This document shows, piece by piece, positions 9,852 through 23,384 of a stretch of 64,000 nucleotides of DNA. Positions within the stretch are counted from its first letter, which is position 1. The number at the start of each line of letters is the position of its first letter. The notes under the pieces were generated by a model, which worked only from the letters and a program-made list of their open reading frames with translations, made no database searches and had not been told where the DNA came from. This DNA comes from Cepaea nemoralis. Its lineage: Eukaryota > Mollusca > Gastropoda > Stylommatophora > Helicidae. The DNA is taken from assembly GCA_014155875.1 (NCBI GenBank), contig JACEFZ010004085.1, positions 150,001-214,000 on the forward strand, in the 5' to 3' direction. A program made the position numbers and the translations under genes.

Positions 9852-10290
9852 TACCACACATCTTGTAGTGATACCACACATCTTGTAGTGATACCACACA
9901 TCTTGTAGTGATACCACACGTCTTGTAGTGATACCACACATCTTGTAGTGATACAACACATCTTGTAGTGATACCACACGTCTTGTAGTGATACCACACA
10001 TCTTGTAGTGATACCACACATCTTGTAGTGATACCACACATCTTGTAGTGATACCACACATCTTGTAGTGATACCACACATCTTGTAGTGATACCACACA
10101 TCTTATAGTGATACCACACATCTTGTAGTGATACCACACATCTTATAGTGATTCCACACATCTTGTAGTGATACCACACATCTTGTAGTATTACCCCACA
10201 TCTTATAGTGATACCACACATCTTGTAGTATTACCACACATCTTGTAGTCATACCACACATCTTGTAGTATCACCACACATACTGTAGTG
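9852..10290. repeat. 20-bp minisatellite, about 22 copies
   Basis: Unit ATACCACACATCTTGTAGTG repeated head to tail with few substitutions. Variants cluster at the right end (ATTACC, CTTATAG). Because 20 is not a multiple of 3, all three frames of the minus strand stay open and give spurious proteins. Confidence 0.96.
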
Positions 10291-10603
10291 TTAAATAACC
10301 TTTGTTATTTGAATCTAAAATGTAAATATTCTGTTTGAACTGCCGCAGCAAATGTGGAGGAACCACAATAGTGGCTAGCCTGTGTGCATACTGGCCCAGA
10401 GTTCATGTTTTCAAATCCCTATTGAAACTGAATTTGAAATTGTACCTGCCCTCCCAGGTCGATACTGCCTGACTGTGAACCAGAAAATGTCATGGGAAAT
10501 AAATGCGACCAGCTTTATGCTGACATCTTCTATGGAATGCTTATTGGCATATGAGAATATTGGGCTGGCAGCAGATAGTCACGTGCCTGAAGATGCGCAA
10601 GAG
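10291..10603. other. Spacer between two tandem arrays
   Basis: Unique-looking sequence with a short open frame from 10382 that I do not recognise. No splice or promoter context. Confidence 0.3.
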
Positions 10604-10957
10604 GGTCCTTTACTTTACCGTACCTTACCTTACTTTACCTTACATTACGTTACCATACCTTAACTTACTTTACCTTACCTTGCCTACCTTACCTTACCTT
10701 ACTTTTACTCTACCTTACTTTTACCTTATCTTACCTTATCTTACATTACTTTACCTTACTTTACTCTACTCTACTTACCTTACCTTACTTCACCTTACTT
10801 TGCCTTTCTTACATTACCTTACCTTATCTTACTTTACCTTACCTTACCTTATGTTACTTTACCATACTTTACCTTACCTTACCTTACCTTACCTTACCTT
10901 ACCTTACCTTACCTTACTTTATTTACTTTACCTTATTTTACCTTTACTTTACTGTAA
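10604..10957. repeat. (TTACC)n pentanucleotide repeat
   Basis: Imperfect TTACC/TTACT repeat of about 350 bp, most regular at 10870-10915. Confidence 0.95.
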
Positions 10958-11237
10958 ACCCAGGGGGCATAGTTGGTAGCTCCATTGCTTACGAAGACAG
11001 TGGCCTAGCTCAAAGAAAGAGTACATGAAGAGGAAGCACTAACTTATTATGTCGTAGTGCAAGACAAAAACATGGTTATTACAGTGTTACAACAACAAAA
11101 GTCTTAAAAATCGAGAGGCTCGACTTTATTGCACTGGGTTTTTATCTCATTTGGTTTGGTCTCTTTCCACACGGTGGTCTGCCGAAAGCGCCGCACAAAG
11201 CCCGAACTCCATAGCTTCAGCGACGACCCCAGGAGTC
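10958..11237. other. Spacer
   Basis: No gene, transposon or array recognised. Confidence 0.3.
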
Positions 11238-11430
11238 CCATTATCACAAGTTATGTTATGTAACGTTATGATGATCGACATCACAGCACACTGGGTATTT
11301 CCAATATCACAAGTTATGTTATGTAGTGTTACAATTATCGACATCTGCACACTGGGTATTCCCAATATCACAAGTTATGTTATGTAACTTTATCAAGGCC
11401 GACATCACCGCACACTGGGAATTCCCAATG
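11238..11430. repeat. About 62-bp tandem repeat, three copies
   Basis: Three units each containing CACAAGTTATGTTATGTA, a CGACATC segment and GCACACTGGG, with several substitutions between units. Confidence 0.88.
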
Positions 11431-11969
11431 TAACAACGTCTTCCTTCTAATGTCGTATGCAAAGAAGTTAGAGGAGTTGAACCATAGACTAAGAGTTCAA
11501 TCCTAGACTAAGATCAAACCGTAAACCAAGAATTAAACATTAACTGTCCCAGGCTCACCCAGGCCGTATTTTCTGGGCTGCCTTTAATAATTGGAGTTAT
11601 TCATCATTCGCGCGACTCCCCAAACACGCAGTACATTGTATGGCATGTCTGCTCTCCCAATCTTGGCGACGGTAAACTGTCTAAGACGGCCGTTGGTAAA
11701 CACAAGCTCTGGGTCCCTGTTAACTGTTTTGAAAGGGGCCTAGACACAAAGGAACGTATCACAAACATCACAAGGTGACAGACAATAATGTTTCCACCAC
11801 CGCAATCATCATGTGCACTACCAGCTGTCGTAGGCGGCCATGTCTCTACACAAATCTTGGTCTTAGATGTTCTTGATCAACTCTGTTGTTGATATTCCTC
11901 CCTGCCACCATCTTAGTCAAAACAGCATTATTTCTCTTTACCTGCCTCTGCCTCTTTTCTCGTTGATCT
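11431..11969. other. Spacer
   Basis: No gene recognised. A short C-rich run (CCCCCCCCCTCCCCC) lies near 11970, the left margin of the next LINE relic. Confidence 0.3.
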
Positions 11970-12290
11970 CTCCCCCCCCCCCTCCCCCTCGGCTGTCACG
12001 GTGTTTTCCATCTGCCTCTTTTGTCGTTGACTTTTGCCCCGGCTGTCACGGTGTATTCCAATGCTCATCATCTCATCACATGACCAGAGAAAGCTGTTAC
12101 TTATAGTTGAATATACTGTTTCTGGTTTCATTAGCGCCTTCCAGGCAATCACTGGTAGTAACTGTGGCAGTCAAAGGTATTCGCAACATTTTTCTACCAT
12201 ATTGAAGACACAATTTAAGTCTAAAACAGGAACTTGCCATGGTTCTGTGATGTGATAGGGTTATCACGATGTGTAGGCCTGGGTGCACGA
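11970..12290 (-). pseudogene. LINE 3' end relic
   Basis: The minus strand gives AFSGHVMR followed by ALEYTVTAG, the C-terminal GHVMRR...L..VTTGKI block seen in the RTE elements of this window. Frames are broken and no other domain is present. Confidence 0.55.
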
Positions 12291-12351
12291 AGAAAAGGCG
12301 GACAGTCTTTTACTCTGTATGGACGGAGAACGTAGATGTCGTAAGTTAAAA

Positions 12352-12750
12352 GTTATTTGCATATCCTTTACAGGACGTCGCAGCCAACCCCATAATTTTT
12401 TGGCTGTTTGTGATTTCATTGGTAGTTTACTTTCAGTAGTTTGCCATTACTTCTGAACGACCGGCACATATACCTTTGTTACAAAACCAACGGTAAATCG
12501 CCCGCAGCTGTGTTTGGAACGCGGTATGCGGGATTACGAATTGCATCCGTAACTCTTTAGCCACGGAGCTCGCAAGAACCGCGCTCGGTAAATTACGGTC
12601 GTGCTTTTAATTCGGTAGTATGAGGGGTTGGCAGTTCAGAAATCAATGAAAAACTACTGACAGTTAAAACAAAATTGCCTACTAGTAGATCACAAACAGC
12701 CACAAATGATGAGGTTGAATGCGATGTCTTGTAAAGGATGTGCAACAAAC
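12352..12750. mobile_element. Inverted pair of SINE-A copies
   Basis: 12352-12590 is SINE-A in minus orientation (GCATATCCTTTACAGGACG, AGTAGTTTGCCATTAC, GGGATTACGAATTGCATCC). 12625-12750 is a 5'-truncated copy in plus orientation (CAGAAATCAATGAAAAACTAC, GCGATGTCTTGTAAAGG). A transcript across both could fold into a long imperfect stem. Confidence 0.72.
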
Positions 12751-12819
12751 TAGAATATATAACACTTCACACTGCAATCTGGCTGCCTGTTGTAACTTAA
12801 GGTGAACCTACTGGACAGT

Positions 12820-13035
12820 GATATCATGAGACAATGGTCAATGATATAATGAGACAATGGACAATGGTCAATGATATAATGAGACAGTGGACAACGACGA
12901 TGGACAGTGGGACAATGAGACAATGGTCAATGACAATAAACAATGAGACAATGACAACGGACAATGGGACAATATGACAATGTACAATGAGATAATGGAC
13001 AATGAAACAATGACAATGGGACAATGAGATAGATA
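12820..13035. repeat. GACAATG-based degenerate repeat
   Basis: Words GACAATGG, GACAATGA and ATGATATAATGA recur about 20 times with irregular spacing. Confidence 0.88.
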
Positions 13036-13126
13036 AAGACAGCAAGAAAACATGCTGGATGGTCTTGGTCTTGCATGGCAGGGAACAATGTCCGCATGTC
13101 ACATGATAGATTCTGTTAGTAAACGT

Positions 13127-13235
13127 ATGCTGCGGAGAAGTATGGTTCTCCACGGAGAAGTATAGTCCCCCTCGGAGAAGCATGGTCCCCCACGAAGAAG
13201 TATGGTTCCCCCACGGAGAAGCATAGTCTCCCACA
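13127..13235. repeat. About 20-bp repeat, five copies
   Basis: Units like CGGAGAAGTATGGTTCCCCA. Confidence 0.85.
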
Positions 13236-13502
13236 CTTTTGACGATGAACTTGCAAAGGATGCTCATAGCTATCTCTGTTCCAGACTATTCTAATTGTAA
13301 AAGATATGTTATATGTACGTTTTATTCACTGATACTTGTGGGTTACTAATTTATCATTGTGATATTTAACTTGTCTTATGTTCGTTGAGGAAGATCTTTG
13401 TTGAAGTCTTCTTGCATCGGTGTGTAGATGCCTTGTCGTCGAGCTTCCGAGGACGGCAATTATGTTTTGATTCGTTTTTCTTACTACAATAGCGGCTGGT
13501 TG

Positions 13503-13504
<2 letters not shown>

Positions 13505-13569
<65 letters not shown>
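13505..13569. repeat. (GA)n microsatellite
   Basis: Uninterrupted GA dinucleotides. Together with the CT run at 13655-13743 on the same strand it forms an inverted simple-repeat pair. Confidence 0.97.
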
Positions 13570-13572
<3 letters not shown>

Positions 13573-13640
13573 CAACAACTCATTTGATGAATACAGGAAA
13601 ATTCTTTAACTGATATTTATTGTAAGGTATTCTTCCCACC

Positions 13641-13680
13641 CCTCTCTGTTTCCCCTCTCTCTTTCTCTCTCTCTCTCTCC

Positions 13681-13743
<63 letters not shown>
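13641..13743. repeat. (CT)n microsatellite
   Basis: CT run with a few interruptions at its left end. Confidence 0.97.
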
Positions 13744-13746
<3 letters not shown>

Positions 13747-13889
13747 CACCCATTGAATTTTGAAATATCCCGAAAGCTGAATGACACCCATTCCAATCCA
13801 CACTCCACTATCAAGTCCAACAGGCTAACATTTGAAGTTCGTAATAAAATGTGTCGCACTCACTTCGAAATAGAAACGAAACAAGAATC

Positions 13890-14042
13890 ACAATTAACGG
13901 AAAAAAGAACAGCAATTAATGAAAAAGAAGAACAATTAATGATAAAGAAGAGCTATTAATGAAAAAGAAGAGTAATTAATGAAAAAGAAGAATAATTAAT
14001 GAAAGAGAAGAGTAATTAATGAAAAAGAAGAAGAATTAGAGG
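13890..14042. repeat. About 20-bp A-rich tandem repeat
   Basis: Roughly eight units like ATTAATGAAAAAGAAGAGTA. Confidence 0.88.
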
Positions 14043-14305
14043 ACAACATCGGAAAACGGAATAGAAAGACTTCTTGGTAAATCATGGAAAATGCTTCCGA
14101 CCATTGACGTGGAGTCGGCAACTTATGGTAATGATTTATGGTCAGAGCACAGTATGAACATCAAATAAACACATTAATACATAAAATCTCCAAAAACTAG
14201 GGCCTAACCAATCTCCAAATGGAAAGATAATTTCTGTTCATCGTTTTCATTCCAACTTTGTTTAGGTTCTCTTTCTTTGCTATGTCTCACTTGTGCCTGT
14301 GACAA

Positions 14306-14306
14306 T

Positions 14307-14382
<76 letters not shown>

Positions 14383-14460
14383 TCTCTCACTATTTCACTC
14401 TCCCCCTTCTCTCTCCCTTTCTCACTCTTTCACTCTCCCCCTCTCTCTCTTTCTCTCCAG
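14306..14460. repeat. (CT)n microsatellite and CT-rich flank
   Basis: Pure CT to about 14380, then CT/CCCT-rich sequence. Confidence 0.95.
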
Positions 14461-15609
14461 GCGTGTATCCATTTCAGAGATATCCAAGAGGTCCACTAAA
14501 CTGCGTACTCCCTCTTCAATGGGTTCACTCCCTCACGCTCCCCATGGTACTCCGCTTAGTCCACCTCCTGCTGTGTCATCTCGTCGACCTCCCTCTTGGT
14601 CCAACTCCCTCTGAGTCCAACTCCCCTTTGGTCCAAATTTCTCTCTGGTTCCTTCTTCTTTCGGTACCCATATGATCCACATCACCTCCACCCACCCCTT
14701 CCCCAACCCAATACCGCATCTGGACACCCCCTCCGCCTGTCACTCGTAACCCCATTTCCACTCTCCTGCCTCACCTAATCTCCAGTTACTCCTCCTGGCC
14801 CACTTCCTCCTTTGTTTTCGTGGTCCATTTATTTTACTCGCCAAGTGTTCGCCTCTTGACCCTTACTCCTCTCCCATCTTCATAACATGTTCAAAGCCAG
14901 TACTCATTTTGGCAACATTGGAACATCAATGGCCTGATTGCTCAAACTCACCTGTCACCAGGTAACAAACACTCACTCACGCCCGATAACGATCAACCCA
15001 CCCACAGCTCAACCCTTCCTCCCATTGTATACACCCCATACCAAAATATCTCCCTCGTGGAAGAAACCAATCCCGTAAACACCCCCCAGAACGGCTACCC
15101 CCACCCCAGCGCCTTATGCACGCACATAAAACAGGTCATCGCAAGAAGTGTTCCCATATTTGTCATGGAGGGGCGCCACGTTCAACACACCAGGGAAGGT
15201 AAACACCCGGAGCCGGAATCCCGGCTGAGTTGTTTACCCCTGGCACGTGCCTGATTCTACCTTCTGCAGTAGGCAAGCGTCGTCACAATGGCGCTGATAA
15301 TAGTTGGGGGTGGCACGAGGGGCGTGTTTGGGGTGGATAATTTGCCAGATAAGGGGGACTGTTTTCAGGGTATGTTTTTTGTGTAAACCTACAACTTAGC
15401 CAAGTAGCAAATCCCATGTATTTATGGGCATTGGCCGAAAACAAAAAGAGTCAGAAATATTGAAATCGTCTTTTTTTTTTTTTTTTCAAGTTACTGAAAT
15501 TATTTTTCATGTTATTTACAGGCCCTCGACTTAAATTGGCTTCTGTTTTGCAGTGGATAGTTGTTTTGGGTATTCTTTTTCTTTTTAAAGTTCATGCCTT
15601 GTAACGTTG
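14461..15609. other. Spacer, C-rich then AT-rich
   Basis: 14500-15050 is C- and T-rich on the plus strand with repeated CTCCCTCT/TCCAACTCC words. 15240-15600 is ordinary AT-rich sequence with a T16 run at about 15471. No recognised gene. Confidence 0.35.
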
Positions 15610-16118
15610 GTGATCATATCTTTACACAGCTTTCTGTATCGTCTAGTCAATCATATCTTTCCACAGCCTTCTGTATCGTGTACAGTCAATCATATCTTTC
15701 CACAGCCTTCTGTATCGTATAGTCAGTCATATCTTTCCACAGCCTTCTGTATCGTGTACAGTCAATCATATCTTCCCACAGCCTTCTGTATCGTGTACAG
15801 TCAATCATATCTTTCCACAGCCTTCTGAATCGTGTACAGTCAATCATGTCTTTCCACAGCCTTCTGAATCGTGTACAGTCAATCATATCTTTCCACAGCC
15901 TTCTGTATCGTGTACAGTCAATCATGTCTTTTCAAGGCCTTCTGAATCGTGTACAGTCAATCATATCTTTCCACGGCCTTCTGTATCGTGTAGACAATCA
16001 TGTCTTTCCACAGCCTTCTGTATAGTGTAGTCAATCATATCTTTCCACAGCCTTCTGTATCGTGTACAGTCAATCATATCTTTCCACAGCCTTCTGTATC
16101 GTGTACAGTCAATCATGT
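15610..16118. repeat. 39-bp minisatellite, about 13 copies
   Basis: Unit includes CAATCATATCTTTCCACAGC and CTTCTGTATCGTGTACAG. The period is a multiple of 3, so several frames stay open on both strands. Confidence 0.95.
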
Positions 16119-16124
16119 CACATA

Positions 16125-16290
16125 TAGATGGTTCCTCCATGCCTTGACGTCCAACTGTACAGTCTCTTCTCTCTTGGTCTCTCCATACTTCTCTCTCCCT
16201 CCAATTTTCCCGCTGTCACGACGGTACTCCACATTGTCCTTTCTCACGATGTGTCAGAAGTATATGGGTTGCCCCCTTCTGATACAAATA
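16125..16290 (-). pseudogene. LINE 3' end relic
   Basis: The minus strand gives HIVRKDNVEY and SGKIGGR, the LINE C-terminal GHVMRK...L...GKI..R block, with frameshifts. It abuts the 39-bp array. Confidence 0.5.
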
Positions 16291-16588
16291 ACCAATTCTC
16301 TCTGCGAGTTAACCCCTTTCAAGAGATTTAGAAAGAGTCACAAAAAATACATCAGAAGCAAAATCGCTAAGCGTTACTATAACATGATCGCAAGTAACAG
16401 CAATCAACTTTGCGGTCAAAGCCTTCTTCAGGAAACAAACAGAGACAACAATATGACAACTTCCACAAGAATTTGTTGTAGGAGTGTTCAACATAGATGA
16501 GGGACAGAGGAAACTATTTTGGGCACACCCATTCCATTTGAGGACACTCAAGCGTAGTCTATACAGGCCCTATTACTTCTAACGCACT
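16291..16588. other. Spacer
   Basis: No gene or repeat recognised; the overlapping opposite-strand frames have no known domain. Confidence 0.3.
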
Positions 16589-16783
16589 GGGCCGATTTAT
16601 GCTTGTGGATTATCTTTCCCTATTACAAGTGTCCCTCGTCATAGGCGAACACAATCCGACTTTTGAGGCACTTGTAATTTACGCCCTCAAGGCAAGGACG
16701 AGCAGTCAGCGTTTTAGTCGCAACTGATCAGCACACCGGATGTTTAGGGAACGAGCGTTCTTATCCATTCGGCCGTACTGACT
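16589..16783 (-). mobile_element. SINE-B, 3'-truncated
   Basis: Minus orientation. GTGTCCCTCGTCATAGGCGA, GGCACTTGTAATTTACG, CACACCGGATGTTTAGGGAA and TTCTTATCCATTCGGCC match the SINE-B copies at 49057-49353 (minus) and 58368-58690 (plus). Confidence 0.78.
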
Positions 16784-16842
16784 TCAATCAAAAGGCTTAA
16801 CTTGACTGTTTTCTTAGGATTCATTCTGAAGGTGAAAACAGA

Positions 16843-16941
16843 AGAAGAGAGGAAGAAGAAAATAGGAGGAGGAGGAGGAAGAAGAAGAAGAAGAAGAAGA
16901 AGAAGAAGAAGAAGAAGAAGAAGAAGAAGAAGAAGAAGAAG
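16843..16941. repeat. (GAA)n microsatellite
   Basis: GAA run of about 70 bp preceded by GGA-rich sequence. Confidence 0.96.
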
Positions 16942-17589
16942 CTGTGTTATTAAGTATGTTATGTCCTGGTCTGCGTCTATGTAAATGATTACTTTAAAGT
17001 ACATATACTGCCTTACTTTAAAAGACCATACTGAGACGCCACTAGTTATTTGTGGTTAGCTTTCCAGCTCTTAAGTAAACATCGGTGCAAGACCACCAGA
17101 TTCCAAACGTCGTACACGACCAGGACAGCGACACGACACAAGCGTCCTCCTTGCAGTCTCACACAAACCACGTCCTGACAGTTTATTGATTTCTGGTACC
17201 GTAGTATTTATTTCTGCATAAAGATACACCCCCGCTCCAGCCACTCCGCTCTTTCCCACCTCTCTCCCTACACCTCGTCTTGTCGGTAGCAGATGAGAAA
17301 TATCACGGAATTTTTTTATGACATCTCTAGCTGTCGTTGTAAGGAATACCTGCCGGCAGTCTGCCATCCGGCGTGAATGTAATCTTGTTTAAGAGTTACG
17401 TACAGCCATTTGTGATTTATGGATGCTAATCATGGACAATGAGCAGATTAGTGAGGGATTATGACTGCTCCCCCACCCCTACCCCGATTCCTGGGTTAGT
17501 GGATGGGATGTGAAAACATTTCGCGTGCGGCAAGAACTGGTATGACCCAAGTGACTATAGTGGACGTTAAAATATCAACCCTGCTCTTT
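16942..17589. other. Spacer before the 17-bp satellite
   Basis: No recognised gene. A 98-codon minus-strand open frame (17071-17367) has no domain I recognise. Confidence 0.3.
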
Positions 17590-20500
17590 GTTACTCTCCA
17601 CGCAGTTACACTATCCACTCAGTTACACTAACCAAACTGTTACACTCTCCACACTGCTACACACTCTCTACACTGTTACATTCTCCACACAGTTACATTC
17701 TCCACACTGTTACACTCACCACGCAGTTACACTCTCCACACTGTTACACTCTCCACACAGTTACGCTCTCCACACTGTTACACTCTCCACACAGTTACAA
17801 TCTCAACACAGTTACAATCTCCACACAGTTACACTCTCCACACTGTTACACTCTCCACACTGTTATACTCTCCACACTGTTATACTCTCCCACTCTCCAC
17901 ACTCTCCACACTGTTACACTCTCCACACTCTCCCACTCTCCACTCTCCACACTCTTACACTCTCCCACTCTCCACACTCTCCCATTCTCCACACTCTCCA
18001 CACTGTTCCACTCTCCACACTCTCCACACTGTTACACTCTCCACTCTCCACACTGTTATACTCTCCACACTTTTACACTCTCCACACTCTCCCACTCTCC
18101 ACACTGTTACACTCTCCCACTCTCCACACTCTCCCATTCTCCACACTCTCCACACTGTTCCACTCTCCACACTCTCCACACTGTTACACGCTCCACTCTC
18201 CACACTGTTATACTTTCCACACTTTTACACTCTCCACACTCTCCCACTCTCCACACTCTCCACACTGTTACACTCTCCCACTCTCCACACTCTCCCATTC
18301 TCCACACTCTCCACACTGTTACACTCTCCACTCTCCACACTCTCTACACTGTTATACTCTTCCACACTTTTACACTCTCCACACTCTCCACACTGTTACA
18401 CTCTCCACACTGTTACACTCTCCACACAGTTACACTCTCCACACTGTTACACTCTCCACACAGTTACACTCTCCACACTGTTATACTCTCCATACTCTCC
18501 ACACTGTTATACTCTCCACACAGTTACACTCTCCACACTGTTACACTCTCCACACTGTTATACTCTCCACACTGTTATACTCTCCACACTGTTATACTCT
18601 CCACACAGTTACACTCTCCACACTCTCCACACTGTTATACTCTCCATACTCTCCACACATTTACACTCTCTACACTCTCCACACAGTTACATTTTCCACA
18701 CTGTTACACTCTCCACACTGTTATACTCTCCACACTGTTATACTCTCCATACTTACACTCTCCATACTGTTATACTCTCCACACTGTTATACTCTCCATA
18801 CTGTTATACTCTCCACACTGTTATACTCTCCACAGTTATACTCTCCACACTGTTATACTCTCCACACTGTTATACTCTCCACACTGTTATACTCTCCACA
18901 CTGTTATACTCTCCACACTGTTATACTCTCCACACTGTTACACTCTCCATACTGTTATACTCTCCACACTGTTATACTCTCCACACTGTTATACTCTCCA
19001 TACTGTTATACTCTCCACACAGTTACACTCTCCACACTGTTATACTCTCCATACTCTCCACACAGTTACACTCTCCACACTGTTATACTCTCCATACTCT
19101 CCACACAGTTACACTCTCTACACTTTCCACACTGTTATACTCTCAACACTGTTATACTCTCCATACTGTTACACTCTCCACACTGTTACACTCTCCACAC
19201 AGTTACACTCTCCACACTGTTATACTCTCCACACTGTTATACTCTCCATACTGTTATACTCTACACACTCTCCACACTGTTATACTCTCCATAATCTCCA
19301 CACAGTTACACTCTCCACACTCTAAACACTGTTATACTCTCCACACTCTCCACACATTTACACTCTCTACACTCTCCACACAGTTACATTTTCCACACTG
19401 TTATACTCTCCACACTGTTATACTCTCCACACTGTTATACTCTCCACACTGTTATACTCTCCACACTCTCCAAACTGTTATACTCTCCATACTCTCCACA
19501 CCTTTACACTCTCTACACTCTCCACACAGTTACATTTTCACACTGTTACATTTTCCACACTGTTACACTCTCCACACTGTTACACTCTCCACACTGTTAC
19601 ACTCTCCACACTCTCCACACATTTACACTCTCTACACTCTCCACACAGTTACATTTTCCACACTGTTTCACTCTCCACACTGTTTCACTCTCTACACTCT
19701 CCCCACATTTACACTCTCTACACTCTCCACACAGTTACATTTTACACACTGTTACACTCTCCACATTCTCCACACTGTTACACTCTCCACACTGTTACAC
19801 TCTCCACATTCTCCACACTGTTACACTCTCCACACTGTTACACTCTCTACACTCTCCACACTGTTACCCTCTCCACACTCTCCACACTGTTACCCTCTTC
19901 ACACTCTCCACACAGTTACACTCTTCACACTCTCCACACAGTTACACTCTCTACACTCTCCACACAGTTACAATCTCTACACTCTACATACAGTTACACT
20001 CTCCACACAGTTACACTCTTCACACTCTCCACACAGTTACACTCTCTACACTCTCCACACAGTTACACTCTCTACACTCTCCACACAGTTACACTCTCCA
20101 CACAGTTATACTGTCCACACTCTCCACACAGTTACACTCTCTACACTCTCCACACAGTTACACTCTCTACACTCTCCACACAGTTACACTGTCCTCACTC
20201 ACTACACTGTTACCCTCTCCACACTCTCCACACTGTTACCCTTTTCACACTCTCCACACAGTTACACTCTCCACACAGTTACACTCTCCACACAGTTATA
20301 CTCTCCACACAGTTACACTCTCTACACTCTCCACACAGTTACACTCTATACATTGTTATACTCTCTCACTGTTACACTCTCCACACTGCTACACTCTCCA
20401 CAATGTTACACACCCCATACTGTTACACTCTCCTCACTGTTACACTCTCCACACTGCTACACTCTCCACAATGTTACACACCCCATACTGTTACACTCTC

Positions 20501-21055
20501 CTCACTGTTACACTCTCCACACTGCTACACTCTCCACAATGTTACACACCACATACTGTTACACTCTCCTCACTGCTACACTCTCCTCACTGTTACACTC
20601 TCCACACTGCTACACTCTCCACAATGTTACACACCCCATTCTGTTACACTCTCCTCACTGTTACACTCTCCACACTGCTACACTCTCCACAATGTTACAC
20701 ACCCCATACTGTTACACTCTCCTCACTGTTACACTCTCCACACTGCTACACTCTCCACACTGCTACACTCTCCACAATGTTACACACCACATACTGTTAC
20801 ACTCTCTTCACGGTTACACTCTCCAGACTGTTACACTCTCCACACTGCTACACTCTCCACAATGTTACACACCCCATACTGTTACACTCTCGTAACTGTT
20901 ACACTCTCCACACTGCTACACTCTCCACAATGTTACACACCCCATACTGTTACACTCTCCTCACTGTTACACTCTCCACACTGCTACACTCTCCACATTA
21001 ATACTCCCCACACTGTTACTCTCCACATTAATTACTCCCCACACTGTTACTCTCC
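17590..21055. repeat. 17-bp satellite, about 200 copies, with 68-bp higher-order repeat
   Basis: Basic unit CTGTTACACTCTCCACA (17 bp) and variants (CAGTTA, TTATAC, TTTTAC). 17880-18400 is irregular, with inserted CCACACTCTC half-units. From about 20360 to 20990 four variant 17-mers recur in fixed order, ending with ATGTTACACACCCCATA, giving a 68-bp higher-order unit of about nine copies. The last units decay at 20995-21055. The very long Ser/His/Leu/Thr open frame is a repeat translation. Confidence 0.97.
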
Positions 21056-21712
<657 letters not shown>

Positions 21713-21814
21713 ATCACGTAAGTAGTTTAGATAGAATGACCAAAACAAAAACTACAAAAATCAAATTACTTAACGAGGCGGAAATCTCAAATACCATATG
21801 TGCGGCAATTTCTT

Positions 21815-22135
21815 TCTTTTTTTTTGGGGGGGGGGGGTGTGTTCACTCGCTTTGAACTCAAGGGTAGTCCTTACACGTACTACTACTTCTAGTCCATAAA
21901 TAGACACAATTAGTATTGTTTGGCGCTCATAGAAGGAGAAGAAAGAAGTAGAGATTACAGGACTCACTAGACAACATAAAATATGAAAGTCATAGTAACC
22001 GACCGGGACTCGAACCTGTCACCCCCACAGCGCCTCTCTGCGGGAACAAGTGTATTTCGACGCATGACCAACTAGCACTGGACTGATATTTAGCTTTCCT
22101 AGTTACCAGTGTCCCTTGTCATCGGGCATAACTTA
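21815..22135 (-). mobile_element. SINE-B fragments and a tRNA-like sequence
   Basis: 21843-21890 matches the SINE-B 3' end (CTCGCTTTGAACTCAAGGGTAG) behind a G-rich run at 21826-21838. 22088-22130 matches its middle part. Between them, 21995-22075 read on the minus strand has a B box GGTTCGAGTCCCGG and A-box-like TAGTTGGTC, a separate tRNA-like head. Confidence 0.5.
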
Positions 22136-22164
22136 TGTACATTCTACATCTCTACAGATCTCAA

Positions 22165-23035
22165 TTCTCGGTTTTCTGTCAGTTCTACTGTTAAGACCCC
22201 CCCCCCCGCCCATGCCACTGTCTTAAACAATCACGCATCATTTCTACTGTTAACATTCTCTCTCTCCCCCCTTCCCCCCCCCCCCCCCCCATGCCACCGT
22301 CTTAGACAATCAAGCACCATTGCTACTGTTAACATTCCCGCATGCCACCGTTTTAGACAATCAAGCATCACTTCTACTGTTAACTTTCCCCCCATGCCAC
22401 CGTCTTAGACATTCAAGCATCATTTCTACTGTTAACTTTCACCCTATGCCACCGTCTTAGACAATCACGCGTCATTCCTACTGTTACCATTCCCCTGTGC
22501 CACCGTCTTAGACAATCAAGCATCATTTCTACTGTTAACATTCCCTCATGCCACCGTCTTAAACAATCAAGCATTACTTCTACTGTTAACATTCCCTCAT
22601 GCCACCGTCTTAGACAATCACGCATCATTTCTACTGTTAACTTTCCCTCATGCCACCGTTTTAGACAATCAAGCATCACTTCTACTGTTAACATTCCCCC
22701 ATGCCACCGTCTTAGACAATCAAGCATCACTTCTACTGTTAACATTCCCCCTGTGCCACCGCCTTAGACAATCAAGCATCACTTCTACTGTTAACATTCC
22801 CTCATGCCACCGTCTTAGACAATCACGCATCACTTCTACTGTTAATATTCCCCCATGCCACCATCTTAGATAATCAAGCATCACTTCTACTGTTAACATT
22901 CCCCCATGCCACCGTTTTAGACAATCAAGCATCACTTCTACTGTTAACATTCCCCCTATGCCACCGTTGTAGACAATCTCGCATCATTTCTACTGCTAAC
23001 ATTCCCTCATGCCACCGTCTTAGACAACCAAGCAT
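22165..23035. repeat. 51-bp minisatellite, about 16 copies
   Basis: Unit contains CATGCCACCGTCTTAGACAA, TCAAGCATCACTTCTACTG and TTAACATTCCC. Two units near 22195-22290 carry long C runs. The period is 17 codons, so the minus strand stays open with a repeated peptide. Confidence 0.95.
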
Positions 23036-23384
23036 AGTTTCTCTCTGTCTCCCTCATCTTCCTCTACCGTTGATCATTCCGTTGGTCACCCTGTTTGCCA
23101 CCGTCTCTTTTCTCATTCTATAACCAAAGATTACCGCTTGTCTGTGTCTCTGTTCTCATTGTATAACCAAAGATTACCGCTTGTCTGTTTCTTATACTTG
23201 CGTATATGTTCCACTTTCGTTAGCCTTTTCCAGGCTATCGTTGTCAGTTTCTCTCATTACCCAGGATATTCTCAATATTCTCAGAAACCATATCGCTGCT
23301 GTCTTCATGCTCTTTTCGGGGTTAGTTAGTTGCAGTGTCCTTTATAGAATGCCGCAGTCATCCCCATCATTTATTGGCTGCGAT

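Noticed and set aside
9852..10290. CRISPR-like array
   Set aside because: Perfectly adjacent 20-bp units without spacers in an animal genome; a minisatellite. The same applies to the 39-, 51- and 59-bp arrays.
10604..10957. Telomeric repeat
   Set aside because: The unit is TTACC, not TTAGGG/CCCTAA, and the array is imperfect and internal.
17071..17367. 98-codon minus-strand frame
   Set aside because: No domain, start or splice evidence; length is compatible with chance.
17588..19294. 568-codon Ser/His/Leu/Thr open frame
   Set aside because: It lies wholly in the 17-bp satellite; 17 repeated codons equal three units, so the frame stays open automatically.
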